Below, piece after piece: positions 1-10,347 of a stretch of 64,000 nt of DNA. The notes beneath the pieces were generated by a model. It was not told the DNA's origin. It searched no databases and saw nothing but the letters and a program-made list of their open reading frames with translations. Each line of letters begins with the position of its first letter. The first letter of the stretch is position 1. A program made the position numbers and the translations under genes. Source of the DNA: Ilex aquifolium (lineage: Eukaryota; Streptophyta; Magnoliopsida; Aquifoliales; Aquifoliaceae); NCBI GenBank assembly GCA_951799425.1, contig OX637405.1, positions 23,128,589 to 23,192,588 of the forward strand, in the 5' to 3' direction.

Positions 1-1028
1 TCAAAAGCGGAGGAGGACTCGGGTGGATCGGATGTGATGATAGGATCAACAGATGGTCCAAATTCATGAGGAGCAATCATTGAGTTATACTCAGATGGAT
101 CGAATGTTATGACATGATTAATAGGTGGTCCAGATTCGTAAGAAGCAATCGTTGAGTTATCATCTAATGAGCTTACATCATCTGCATCAGAAAAAAATAA
201 GAAAAGACCTACAAACCGGTTAGTGAAAATAGGAGAATATAAGGAAGTATCAGATGGGAATTGAGAAACACTAGTGAAAACATTGTGTTCCAAGAACTGA
301 ACATGTCGGGAGACTCGAAGATTCTTGGTTATGGGGTCATAGCACTGATAACCCTTATGTTGAATGTCATAACCAAGAAAACAACAGAGACGAGAAAAGG
401 GTTCAAGTTTTGTACGCTCATGAGATGGGAATAAGACAAAAAATACACATCCAAAAACTTTTAAAAGAGAATAATCGGGTACATTTCCATAGAGAACTTC
501 ATATGAAGATTAATTAAAGATAGTAGGAGATGAAACCTGATTGATAGCGTAAACAATGGTAAGAGCAGCTTCTCTCCAAAAGCTTCTGGGAGAGAGTCAA
601 AGAGAACGTCTAGTGTCAAGAATGTGATGATGCTTATATTCTGCACGACCATTCTGTTGGGAAGTTTAATGACACAATCAATGAACCAAGGTGCCTGCCT
701 ATTTAAGTTCTTCAATGAATGAGACAACCTTTTACTCCATGGCATTATTAGAACGAAGTATTTTAATAGTGCGATCTAGCTAAGTTTTTATCATATGCTT
801 AAAATCATGAAAGTTATTAAGTAACTCAGGGCCATCATGTAAAAGATAAATCCATGTGTATCATGAATAATCATCAATAAAAATTATAAAATAACGAGAC
901 CCACCTTTAGTAGAGACAAGAGTAGGTCCCTAGATATCGAATTGAACCAATCAAAAGGTACAGAAGACAAATAATCACTCATACTAAAAGGTAAAGCTTT
1001 TTTTTTTTGCCCAATTGACAAGAAATAC
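1..1028 (-). pseudogene. Copia integrase remnant
   Basis: The minus strand encodes broken copia integrase. At about 430-300 a frame reads HERTKLEPFSRLCCFLGY followed by KGYQCYDP and SRHVQFLE, matching the conserved end of the copia integrase region (HERTKLxxxSxxCxFLGY, then DPxTxxxxxSRxVxFxE). At about 745-590 frame-shifted pieces of the catalytic-core segment around the QQNG/AE motif are visible, so the DDE core cannot be read as one frame. Around 850-1000 are fragments of the N-terminal half of the core. Stops and frameshifts are scattered throughout and no product is expected. Below about 300 the frame becomes a serine-rich linker (SLDDNSTIASYESG) typical of the stretch between integrase and reverse transcriptase. 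Confidence 0.8.
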
Positions 1029-1901
1029 AATCAAACGATTCAAATTTAACATCTTCTAAACAACCACTAGAAACTAAAGATTAGACACGAGGTAAAGATG
1101 TTTTATCGAAACGAGAGTGTCGAATACTGAAAGACACAACAACAACTTTATGCCTAGTCCCAACGAGTTGGCCCATCTTCTGAGAAAAGGTTAAGATAAG
1201 ATCACATTCAACAAGTTGACCAATAGAAAGAATATTTAAAGATAAGTTAGGAACAAGGTATGTGGCAGGTATAGAAAAAGTAGGGGTAGAAATAGCACCA
1301 ACATGAGTAACAAACATGTGTGTACCATCAACAGTATATATGTGAGACACAAAGTTTAAAGACTTCTTACGAGAGACTAGGGAAGAATTAGATGCCATAT
1401 GATTGCAATAGAATGAATCGATAAACCAGGGAGAAGATTTACCTGAGGAGATTGATTAGACAGTGGAAGAACGAGATAGAACCTTGGTCATAATTGCCTC
1501 AAGATCAACTGCAATATGAGAAGCAAAGAAGTTCCCGCAACGAGAATGACTAGAGTAGAGGAGCTAGGCAGTGCAGCGGCCATGACCAAATCAGTGGAAC
1601 AGACCCGCGCGAGTTTAGAACGAGCACGAAAAACTGGTCGAGGCAGGTTGGAATGTCACTGCAGGGTGACCAGATAATTGCTGTAGGATGGATGGGAGGT
1701 GATTGGAACGACGCTGAAGGACGATCGGAGGTTCTTGGGAGGTGATCGAAAAGTTGCTGGAGGACAATAGGAAAGTCGCCGGAGGACGGTCGGAAGGAGA
1801 AGAGCCTCAAGAGTTTTGATGTGTAGGATCACTAGCAAAGCAACCACAGAACATACTATCATTGGCCAAAAGGATTCGCGAGCCTAGATTTTGATACCAT
1901 A
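1029..1901 (-). pseudogene. Copia gag-pol junction and protease linker, duplicated copy A
   Basis: Minus-strand copy A of the duplicated segment. The frame at 1081-1398 reads MASNSSLVSRKKSL and then VPNLSLNILSIGQL, which is the copia segment after the protease active site (HMT, then VPxLxxNLLSVxQL). The upstream part, toward 1560, keeps WFIDS-like sequence where a copia protease would read W-x-x-DSGA; the active-site serine-glycine is lost. Compared with copy B this copy lacks two short stretches (about 55 bp and 17 bp) near 1155-1190, in the linker after LVECDLILTF. The region 1560-1880, between PBS and junction, holds only remnants of gag and leader. Non-functional. Confidence 0.75.
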
Positions 1902-2432
1902 TGAAAGAAGAGAATAAAAAATGAATAGCAATTGTATATTATTTTGGTGTATTTTACCATATACATAAGGAGGTTTATTTATAGTACAAGAGAGTAGTGA
2001 AGTTAGTAGTTTAACTGATGTAAGCCAAACATATAAACATTAACGGATAGGATAGTGACATGGTCTAATAGTGCAGTTGTGACTATAACCCTTGAATTTT
2101 TTTTATTGGAATTTTGTCACTTGACACATTATTATGTCGATCAGGAAATTAGTTCATTTTTTTAGGTCCTAATATTATTACTCATAAAAGAAGTCTAGCT
2201 CTATAAATAAGAGTCCAAGAGAGGGCGAAGAAGGAATGAGAAAAGAGATAAGAGATAAGATAAAAGAGAAAAAAGAAAAAAGAAAAAAGAAAAGAGTTTT
2301 TAGTGGCTGCTATACGTAGGGGTGTCAATTTTATCCATTAACACGAACACGACACGAATCCGACCCGACACAAAACTAAAAAATAACACAATTAGTTGAT
2401 ACGAACAATAAATGAGCAAAATTAAGGTTCGA
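1902..2432 (-). repeat. Copia LTR copy A, truncated inside a hAT MITE
   Basis: Starts at TGAAAGAAGAG on the plus strand, which is the 3' terminus of the minus-oriented LTR, immediately beside the PBS complement at 1882-1899. A TATA-like box (TATAAATA, minus) lies near 1975-1985. A purine-rich run fills 2210-2295. At about 2317 it enters a partial copy of the hAT MITE (AGGGGTGTCAATTTTATCC) and at 2432 it jumps abruptly into copia coding sequence of copy B, which is the duplication junction. Confidence 0.75.
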
Positions 2433-3405
2433 CAATCAAAGGATTCAAATTTAACATCTTCTAAACAACCACTAGAAACTAAAGACTAGACACGAGGTAA
2501 AGATGTTTTATCGAAACGAGAGTGTCGAATACTGAAAGACACAACAACAACAAGAGGTTGAATATTTATGCAGATATATAATCTCAAAAAGGAGGCCAAC
2601 TTTACGCCTAGTCCCAACAAGCTGGCCCATCTTCTGATCACGCACATCATTCCCTTTCTGAGAAAGGTTAAGATAAGATCACATTCTACAAGTTGAGCAA
2701 TAGAAAGAAGATTTAAAGATAAGTTAGGAACAAGATATGTGCCAAGTATAGAAAAAGTAGGGGTAGAAATAGCACCAACATGAGTAACAAACATATTTCT
2801 ACCAACATGAGTAACAAACATGTGTGAACCATTAGCAGTATATATGTGAGGCACAGAGTTTAAAGACTTCTTACGAGAGACTAGGGAAGAATCAGATGCC
2901 ATATGATTGCAATAGACTGAATCGATAAACCAGGGAGAATATTTACCTGAGGAGACTGATAAGAAAGTGGAAGAACGAGATAGAACCTTGGTTATAATTG
3001 CCTCAAGATCAACTGCCATATGAGAAGACAACGAAGTTCCCGCAACGAGAATGACTAGAGTAGAGGAGCTAGGCAGTGCAGCGGCCATGACCAGATCAGT
3101 GGAACAAACTCGACGAGTTTAGAATGAGCACGAAAGACTGGTCGAGGCAGGTTGGAATGTCACTGGAGGGTGACCAGATAATCGCTGTAGGATGGCCGTG
3201 AGGTAATTGGAACAACGCTGAAGGACGATCGGAGGTTGTTGGGAGGCGATCGAAAAGTCGTTGGAGGACAATACAAAAGTCGTCGGAGGACGGTCGGAAG
3301 GAGAAGAGCCTCAAGAGTTCTGATGTGTAGGATCACTAGCAGAGCAACAACAAAACATACTATCATTGGCCAAAAGGATTCGCGAGCCTAGATTTTGATA
3401 CCAAA
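2433..3405 (-). pseudogene. Copia gag-pol junction and protease linker, duplicated copy B
   Basis: Second, more complete copy of the 1.4-kb duplicated block. The frame at 2486-3088 (about 200 codons) runs from a gag-end-like segment (SSSTLVILVAG) through WFIDSVYCNHMASDS, corresponding to the copia protease WxxDSGAxxHM motif with the catalytic DSG changed to DSV, to VPNLSLNLLSIAQLVECD. A 30-bp direct repeat around 2785-2825 duplicates the FVTHVG segment. Without the protease Gly-Ala this cannot be an active protease, and the rest of pol is frame-shifted. 3096-3400 is untranslated leader up to the PBS complement near 3386-3403. Confidence 0.75.
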
Positions 3406-4212
3406 TGAAAGAAGAGAATAAAAAATGAATATCAATTGTATATTATTTTGGTGTATTTTACCATATACATAAGGAGGTTTATTTATAATACAAGAGAGTA
3501 GTGAAGTTTACTAGTTTAACCGATGTAAGACAAACATATAAACATTAATAGATAGGACAGTGACATGGTCTAATAGTGCAGTTGTGACTATAACCCTTGG
3601 ATTTTTTAATTGGAATTTTGTCACTTGACACATTATTATGTCAGAAAATTAGTTCAGTTTTTTAGGTCCTAATATTATTACTCATAAAAGAAGTCTAGCT
3701 CTATAAATAAGAATCCAAGAGAGGGTGAAGAAGGAATGAGAAAAGATAAAAGATAAAAGAGAAAAGCCAAAAAAAGAAAAAAGAAAAAAGAAAAGAGTTT
3801 TTAGTGGCCGCTACACCTAGGGATGTCAATTTTATCCATTAACACGAACACGATACGAATCCGACCCGACACAAAATTCAAAAATTACACAATTAGTTGA
3901 TACGAGTAATAAATGAACAAAATTAATGTTCGACAAGAATAACACGATTAACGAGTATTAGATAGAAAATAAGTATTTAATAAGTATTGTAGACAAAAAA
4001 TAAGAATTTTATAATTTTTTAAATAGTATTATATGAGTTGTTGTGGAATTAAATACCTTTTCATTGACACGAATATTAACATGAACCCGACACTTATCGA
4101 AAGTGACCCGACACGAAAATAAAACGACCGAAAGTGACACGACACGAAAATGACACGACACGATACGATTGACACCTCTAACTACACGTTGTTGCACTTT
4201 TGGGGTTTAACA
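3406..4212 (-). repeat. Copia 5' LTR (copy B) carrying a hAT MITE
   Basis: Plus-strand limits TG at 3406 and CA at 4211-4212; on the minus strand it runs TGTTAAACCCC to TCTTCTTTCA. Subtracting the 363-bp MITE and its 8-bp duplication leaves an LTR of about 435 bp. It carries a TATA-like box on the minus strand near 3480 and a purine-rich run at 3720-3800, both shared with copy A. Confidence 0.75.
3818..4180. mobile_element. hAT-type MITE, 363 bp
   Basis: Terminal inverted repeats TAGGGATGTCAAT at the left and ATTGACACCTCTA at the right, flanked by near-matching 8-bp direct repeats (GCTACACC at 3810-3817, ACTACACG at 4181-4188; 6 of 8 identical). An 8-bp duplication with a TAGGGGTGTCAA-like terminus is the hAT superfamily signature. 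The interior is AT-rich and full of ACACGACACGA-type subterminal repeats; there is no coding capacity. A 5' fragment of the same insertion is present in copy A (2317-2432). Confidence 0.75.
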
Positions 4213-4213
4213 T

Positions 4214-4400
4214 ATGAGCAATGCTATTTGAACCTAATTTATTGATCTAATTTGCTGACTTAATTTACTATGACATTTGAATTAACTGTGGGTCCCATCA
4301 AATATTAAAACTTAGTGTTGATCTAATGATTTCATTAAAGTCACATCATTAGATCATCAAATTAAGTCATATTTTTAAGTCCAAATAACATTATTCTTAA
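4214..4400. mobile_element. MITE, family with AATGCTATTTGRACTTA termini
   Basis: The left end (GAGCAATGCTATTTGAACCT) and the reverse complement of the right end (AAGAATAATGTTATTTGGAC) match over about 40 bp, giving a near-palindromic element of about 185 bp. Related sequence occurs inside the fold-back element (about 6395-6535) and possibly near 12250-12370, so it is a local repeat family. The superfamily is not determined because the target duplication is unclear. Confidence 0.55.
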
Positions 4401-5065
4401 CTTATTGGGACTTAAACGATATTTTGATGCCGAAAAGCCTAGAATGCTCCCAAAAAGAACAGTGACATGCCCAGAAGGCCAAATACACAATGATAAATGC
4501 CCAATGGCATAAATATGATGACAAAAAGAATATTGAACTGATATCAACTTACAGCTTATCTGACTCTCTCTTAACAATCACATACACAAATAGACAATCA
4601 CAGTCAACTATTCATCTAGACACATCAACAAATACCATCAAATATTCACCCTCACACAATCACACACACACACACGCATTCGAGATCAAAAAGTCAAGTA
4701 GATCTCTGTAATAGAGATGTCACCGTTCGAGGAAATTATAGTAAATGGAGAGTCTGTGGCTAATGCAGTTCACTCACCTTCAGATGTTTCACCTATATAC
4801 ACGAGAATCACCGTAAGTCATAATGCTACGGGTTTCAGGGGCATAATTTTAAGAGATGCTAAACTAATAAGGTAACATTCATCAAATTTAAAAAAATCAA
4901 AAATTGTATTGGCGCTGCGTGTGTGGGTGATGTCTATGTGTTTGTGCATGTTTGGGTGTTTGAATGTGTAGTTGAGTGTTTGACGGTGAATGTGGGTGAA
5001 TTTTGTTTTGAATGTGTGTGAATGTTTGAAGTTGTGTTCGTGATTTTTAATGGATCCAGATACAT

Positions 5066-5129
<64 letters not shown>

Positions 5130-5865
5130 TATTCCAGCTTCTTATTGTCTGGAGAAAACAGTGATGGTGAACCAAGATAGGATAGGAAGATAAGAAAAGA
5201 GGGAGACTAAATCTCATTTGGAGTGATAGTTTTGTCATTAAAAAAACCTATTACAATGAATTTGGATTTAAAGACTGCATTGTTTTAAGCAGCTATTTTT
5301 AATCATTTAAAAGACAGAGTTTTGACCTAAAAACAAAAAAGTGCATGAAAGTATCTTTTTGGACAATTTTTCCTATCCAAATCCAACTTGAGCCAAAGTG
5401 TTGTGAATCCATCTCCAAGGAAAAGGATACACCTTCAAGGTCATTCAAGAGGTCCTTCAAAATCTTCAAACAAGTCGTCACATGGAATGGTGCGAGGATA
5501 CACCAAAACCATAATTAAATCGAAGATCGAGACACATCTCAATCCGGCCCTCGTCTTCACCAAATCGAAAAATTGTGTACGTGGAAGCACGCCAAAGAGA
5601 GTCAACATTACATCTTATAACAAGAAGTCAAAGAATCAACGATTATAATTTGACCATTTTTTGTGCAGTTCGAAACACAAATTTTGCCTTTTGAAAAAGT
5701 ATTGTGAAAATAAAATCTGTTGGATAATAAGATATGTTTTAGATTGATGTTTTTGAATTCATTTGGATCAAACAAAATGCAATTCTCAAATGGCCTGTTA
5801 GCCCTAACAAATATGGTTACTTCTCGGTTCATCTGGTCGTGTAAATTCTACGCTTGATAAAAACT
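4401..5865. other. Unrecognised intergenic DNA
   Basis: No gene is supported. It contains a short CA run near 4660-4676, a TG-rich stretch at 4915-5040 and the GA microsatellite listed separately. A plus-strand open stretch of about 86 codons at 5388-5648 shows no recognisable motif and no codon or context support, so it is not called. The last bases before 5866 appear to be the original sequence downstream of the BAHD gene, displaced by the fold-back element. Confidence 0.5.
5068..5121. repeat. (GA)n microsatellite
   Basis: Uninterrupted GA dinucleotide repeat of about 53 bp, followed by an imperfect GA-rich tail to about 5127. Confidence 0.95.
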
Positions 5866-5875
5866 ACCCAAAGAT

Positions 5876-7184
5876 GAGCTTTTGACCCAACCCAGACGGT
5901 TTTGAAAAAAAAGTCTCAAAAAATGGTTGGTTTAAAAGTATTTCCCAAACCCAAGGACTTTTAAAAATGTTAGTTGATCTGACATTTTTAAGCCAAAAAG
6001 CGCTAGTTGCTCTGACGTTTTTAGGACAAAAGACGTCAGACAAACTGGCGTTTTTTGTTACAAAATAAAAAGATATAAGATCACTAAAAATGTCAGTTTG
6101 ACCGACGTTTTTAGTGGACGGGGTGTAGTTGCACATAAAAAGGGGTGGTCTGATAGATGTACAATGAGTTGACCCACTGAGGCCTGACAACTGACCCACG
6201 AGAGTGGCTTTTGACTTATACTCTTTGCTTTCTCTATCCTGTATTTGCTTTATTTGGGATTAGTTTCTAGGTTACACAACCTCATATATATACACAACAC
6301 ATGTTTTTATTGGATGTAAAAACCTGTAATAATAATAGTTTGATCTAATAATATGTTAAGTGATATTATTCAAAAAACAATATTATTAAGTCCTAATTTA
6401 TTATAGTCTTTGAATTAATTGTGAGCCCATTAAATATCGAAACTTGATGACAATCTAATAGTTATAATGGAATCACATTATTAGATTAACAAATTAGGTC
6501 AAATTTTTAGGTTTCAATAGCATTACTCTTAATCGAAAGAATAAATTCAAAAGTTGCAGTTGTAATAATGTTGATCTAATAATGTGATTCCATTGTAACT
6601 ATTAGATTGTCATCAAATTTCGATATTTAATGGGTTCACAATTAATTCAAAGACTATAATAAATTAGGACTTAATAATATTATTTTTTGAATAATATTAC
6701 TTAACATATTATTAGATCAAACTATTATTATTACAGGTTTTTACATCCAATAAAAACATGTGTTGTGTATATATATGAGGTTGTGTGACCTAGAAACTAA
6801 TCCCAAATAAAGCAAATACAGGATAGAGAAAGCAAAGAGTATAAGTCAAAAGCCACTCTCGTGGGTCAGTTGTCAGGCCTCAGTGGGTCAACTCATTGTA
6901 CATATATCAGACCACCCCTTTTTATGTGCAACTACACCCCGTCCACTAAAAACGTCAGTCAAACTGACATTTTTAGTGATCTTATATCCTTTTATTTTGT
7001 AACAAAAAACGTCAGTTTGTCTGACGTTTTTTGGCTTAAAAACATCAGATCAATTAACGTCTTTTAGTTTTAAAACGTCAGATCAACTGACGTTTTTAAA
7101 AGTCCATGAATTTGAAAAATACTTTCAAATCAACTATTTTTTGGAATTTTTTTTTTCAAAACCGTCTGGGTTGAGTCAAAAATC
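5876..7184. mobile_element. Fold-back (MULE-like) element with ~620-bp inverted arms
   Basis: The left arm, 5876 to about 6497, and the right arm, about 6568-7184, are inverted copies of each other, separated by a spacer of about 70 bp. The outer ends read GAGCTTTTGACCCAACCC and, in complement, GATTTTTGACTCAACCC. A perfect 10-bp direct repeat (ACCCAAAGAT) flanks it at 5866-5875 and 7185-7194. A 9-11-bp duplication with very long inverted repeats is characteristic of Mutator-like elements; no transposase is present, so it is nonautonomous. Each arm carries small palindromes of ACGTCAG-N-CTGACGT type. Subterminal ACGTC palindromes and one CACTA...TAGTG block at 6943-6981 also recall CACTA elements, but those make 3-bp duplications. 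A MITE related to the one at 4214 is embedded in the inner arms. Confidence 0.8.
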
Positions 7185-8320
7185 ACCCAAAGATACCTAA
7201 AGTTGTGATGGATGATTAGAAATGAAACTAGGAAACCTCCTAAAGCATTCATGAACTCCTCATCACTTTCAAGAGATCTCATAAAATCCGGCGAAAGGCA
7301 CACCTCCAAGTCCATGCTTCCTCCACCTTCTCTTCCAGGATACAAACTCACTTTCCCATCAAACTTATTCGCATACCCACTTCGAATCGCCACTGCTTTT
7401 CCCAATCCAAATTGATTCCCATACATATCAAACCTTGGTGAACTTCCCATCATGATGCTACAAGGATCAAAGAACTGACCCAGCTGGTATATGAAAGGTG
7501 ACTCCAGCCACGACTCAACCCATTCGCGAGCCATTTTGTCACTGTGGCTAGCCACAGCCTGGTGTAGTAGCCACGCAGTCCACCCAAGTCCATGTTCAAG
7601 CAGTTCACCAGCTGTGGTGATTCCTCTCACCGTTTGAATCGAATTTCCGAAATAGTCTTCAGGCAATGGTGGATCCAACCTTGTTCTGTTATTGATTGCC
7701 ATTCTGCAACCGGTTTTTTGATCATAGGGAAGACACACCTCCAGATAAGTGCAGATTAGGCCTGCAATGAGGAGATTTTATTGGTTTTGAACTCAGAATT
7801 TGCCTTTGCTTTGAGTTTTGACAAAGACTGTGATGAAAAGTGGAAGAATCTTTCCCTCAATTTGGGTGCTTCATGTCTGCTGAGGAACTGATCATGGTGG
7901 GTAAATGGGAGATTGATCATTGGACCATGACCTTCAGGAAACCAGTGATTGTGAATTGGTGGCCTTGAGATCGAAAAATTCGATAAATTCTTCGTTTTCG
8001 CTTCGAAAATCTCAGGCCAGGCATTGGAGAAATGCCAGAAAGAGGTGCCATCAACAATCGAATGGTTGATTGAACACCCAATGAAAATACCATCAATTAG
8101 CTCTGTCACTTGAATAGTTAACAAAGATACAGTGTGACCATCATGGTTGATAGCCCTGTCATGATCGAAAAAAGATTGGACAACCAGGGGGACATCAACT
8201 GGTGAAAGAATATCTGATATTGTCGAGTCCAAAACTGCATAGATAAATTTGGCACCAGGACTATTTTCGACATCGATAAAGACTGTATAAGAAGGTGGAT
8301 TTTCTTGTTTGATTGTTGCA

Positions 8321-8513
8321 CTTGAAATATTTAGAAGAAAGAAAGGGATACAAACAAATTGTAGAGTCCCCGTATATATAGTCAAAAATAAAGGTACAAT
8401 AAGGGTAAAATAAAGAAAACCCTAACAAACTAGGAAATAACTCCAAACTAGATAAAATAAAGAAAACCCTAACAAACTAGGAAATAACTCCAAACTAGGA
8501 AATAACTCCAACA
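8321..8513 (-). repeat. 3' LTR of nonautonomous copia element (193 bp)
   Basis: Matches 10479-10671 base for base on inspection. It starts TGTTGGAGTTATTTCC on the minus strand and contains a TATATATA-type box (near 8374-8383, minus) and an internal duplication of an AGTTATTTCCTAGTTTG-containing unit. Confidence 0.92.
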
Positions 8514-8700
8514 CTCCCCCTCAAGCTAGGCGCAAAAATGTCAATTAAGCCAAGCTTGACAACGGAGTCCCGAAGAATGGGTAGAGTGACAGGTTTGGTA
8601 AAAACATCTGCAACCTGATCACTGATCCCCACAAACGATGGAGTGACAATACCACTGCTAACCTTCTCTCGAAGAAACTAGGTAAAATACTAGCATGCAA
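8514..8700 (-). pseudogene. Copia RNase H C-terminal fragment
   Basis: Minus-strand reading gives VADVFTKPVTLPILRD followed by KLGLIDIFAPSLRG. This is the invariant end of copia pol (ADxxTKxL...KLGxxDI), found just before the PPT. It ends at the PPT beside the 3' LTR, as in intact elements. Everything upstream in pol is deleted, and the sequence passes into a gag-like segment near 8700-8760. Confidence 0.8.
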
Positions 8701-8755
8701 GCTAGGAACATATAAGACAAATCCATCTCTCTCATGTCCCCTGATAATAATCCTC

Positions 8756-9390
8756 CTAGTACTCAGGTCCTGTAGTGATGGCAGTAGCAGAAGTCGGACC
8801 CTGAGAAGTCAGAGTGGACATAAGTATATCCAATCGGGAAGTGATAGCATCCATATCACTTTGCCAAGGAGGAATAGTAGGAGTAGCAGCAGGAGCAGCG
8901 GAAGTAGGTGGTGGTATCTCAGCAATAGCAGCAGTAGCAGCAGTACGGCCAAGAGGAGACGGTATAATGTGTTCCATAGCTTCGGAACAGAGCTATGAAA
9001 CTGGTAAATCCTGTAAACAGATGACTCCATCGAGCCAAATAACCATCCAAGAATGGCGCAGTTCTCAGAGAACCACGCAGAATATCCAGGGTCGTCATCA
9101 GCTGGCTTTGGGTGAGATCCCGTCAGCCAACCAAGCTTCCCTACACGGCCTAAGAAAAGCTGGAATGAGCGAGACTACTCAGCGAAGTTACGACCATTCA
9201 ACAACTGTGCCGTAACTTTCTAAGAGATCATGTCCGGCAGTGCTGGTAATGCAACTGTGCCAGTAGGTACTGTATACTGGTCAAACATAAAGGTGGAAGT
9301 ACCAATAGAGGTCTCAACGGTAGAGGTGTCAACAGTAGGGGTCTCAAATCCCTCAGTAGTGGTTATAGCAACAATAATACTAGGGCACCC
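8756..9390 (-). pseudogene. Copia gag-like region, broken
   Basis: Between about 9330 and 8980 the minus strand encodes, in shifting frames, a copia gag N-terminal domain: a segment resembling LNGRNFAEWSRSFQLFL, then GKLGWLTG, then a W-rich stretch with GWLFGSMESSVYR. This corresponds to the UBN2/gag-polypeptide family pattern (L-x-G-x-N-Y-x-x-W ... GKxGYLTG ... W.xxSMxxE). A proline/alanine-rich stretch (PPPTSAAPAATPTIPPW) with a short coiled segment follows at 8756-8977. Stops and frameshifts between segments show that the gag is dead. Confidence 0.65.
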
Positions 9391-9405
9391 GTGATAGAAA
9401 AACAA

Positions 9406-9922
9406 CTCTAAAATAAATAGAGAGATAAAATAAGGGAGAACAATATACCTCCAGTCGACCAATAGCGACAAATAAAGAAGGTCCAAAAAAGCTCCCAAAT
9501 AATCAGATCACGGTGCCCAAAAATCCAAGAAATATAAATAAATGATCTACTGCATCAAGAGCAGATCAACGAAGAAATCTCTAAAATAAATAGAGAGATA
9601 AAATAAGGGAGAACAATATACCTCCAGTCGACCAATAGCGACAAATAAAGAAGGTTCAAAAAAGCTCCCAAATAATCAGGTCACGGTGCCCAGAAATCCA
9701 AGCAATATAAATAAATGATCTACTGCATCAAGAGCAGATCAACGAAGAAATCTCTAAAATAAATAGAGAGATAAAATAAGGGAGAACAATATACCTCCAG
9801 TCGACCAATAGCGACAAATAAAGAAGGTCCAAAAAAGCTCCCAAATAATCAGGTCACGGTGCCTAGAAATCCAAGAAATATAAATAAATGATCTACTGCA
9901 TCAAGAGCAGATCAACGGAGAA
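9406..9922. repeat. Three tandem copies of a 173-bp unit
   Basis: Units begin at 9406, 9579 and 9752 (CTCTAAAATAAATAGAGAG) and are nearly identical; the third ends around 9922. They lie in the untranslated leader between PBS and gag of the nonautonomous copia element. Each unit contains a small palindrome at its start (CTCTAAAATAAATAGAG). Confidence 0.95.
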
Positions 9923-10244
9923 GAGGATTCAACCCCTCTTAAAAGTCTAGAAGCTACGACACTACGACAAAGAGCGCGAAGCACGAAGACGCACGAAGGC
10001 AAATAACCAATAAATTGGGGTTTTAACGAAAACAGTTGCTAAATCAGATTCCAGCAACTAGACAACCCAAATTCTATAACTTTCAAAAGAACAACCCAGT
10101 CAAACAATCACAATCCAGCCCAAAAGAACGGTTGAATTCTTCTTCAAGGTGCAGCAACAAACAGTCAACGAACAAGTTAACAAAGAGGAGCAACGTGAAA
10201 AAGAGTACAGTGCAAAATCAATCGGCAGAAATCACAAGGAATTA

Positions 10245-10347
10245 AACACTGTTCATCGGTACTGTTCACAGAGCGTGAACAGTAATTTCGGCTCTGTTCA
10301 CGCCTGTGAACAGTACCGATGTTACTGTTCACCAAGTGAACAGTGTT
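10245..10347 (-). promoter_or_regulatory. Nested hairpin in the copia leader
   Basis: Perfect 18-bp inverted repeat CATCGGTACTGTTCACAG (10254-10271) and its complement (10304-10321). Inside it is a perfect 10-bp stem GCGTGAACAG / CTGTTCACGC; outside it is a 10-bp stem AACACTGTTC (10245-10254) / GAACAGTGTT (10338-10347). It lies about 120 nt downstream of the PBS in the element's RNA, the position where retroelement packaging/dimerisation structures occur. Function is inferred; the structure is seen. Confidence 0.7.

Larger units (their letters stand above)
1..4212 (-). mobile_element. Decayed Ty1/copia element, 5' part, with internal tandem duplication
   Basis: Minus-strand copia retrotransposon remnant entering from the left edge. 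In element order (high to low coordinate) it has a 5' LTR, a TGGTATC-type primer-binding site, a short gag-pol junction, the protease-downstream linker and integrase. Most of gag is missing and the frame is broken many times. A block of about 1.4 kb (LTR inner part, PBS and gag-pol junction) occurs twice in tandem, at 1028-2432 and 2433-3936. The right end reads TGTTAAACCCC on the minus strand, a normal copia LTR start. The 3' LTR lies outside the window. The copia call is seen directly from motifs; lineage within copia is not resolved. Confidence 0.85.

Noticed and set aside
4009-4197. 62-codon minus frame
   Set aside because: Lies within the hAT MITE.
5047-5238. Minus-strand frame rich in Ser-Leu
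   Set aside because: Product of reading through the GA microsatellite.
5388-5648. 86-codon plus-strand frame, basic and Ser-rich
   Set aside because: No similarity, no promoter or splice evidence; chance ORF length in AT-rich DNA.
8261-8446. Small protein starting MELFPSLLGF (also at 10359-10604)
   Set aside because: It is LTR sequence present in both LTRs of the copia element, not a gene.
8814-9215. Plus-strand open frame of 133 codons in the copia element
   Set aside because: Antisense to the broken gag; alanine/glycine-rich text arises from the complementary repeat codons.
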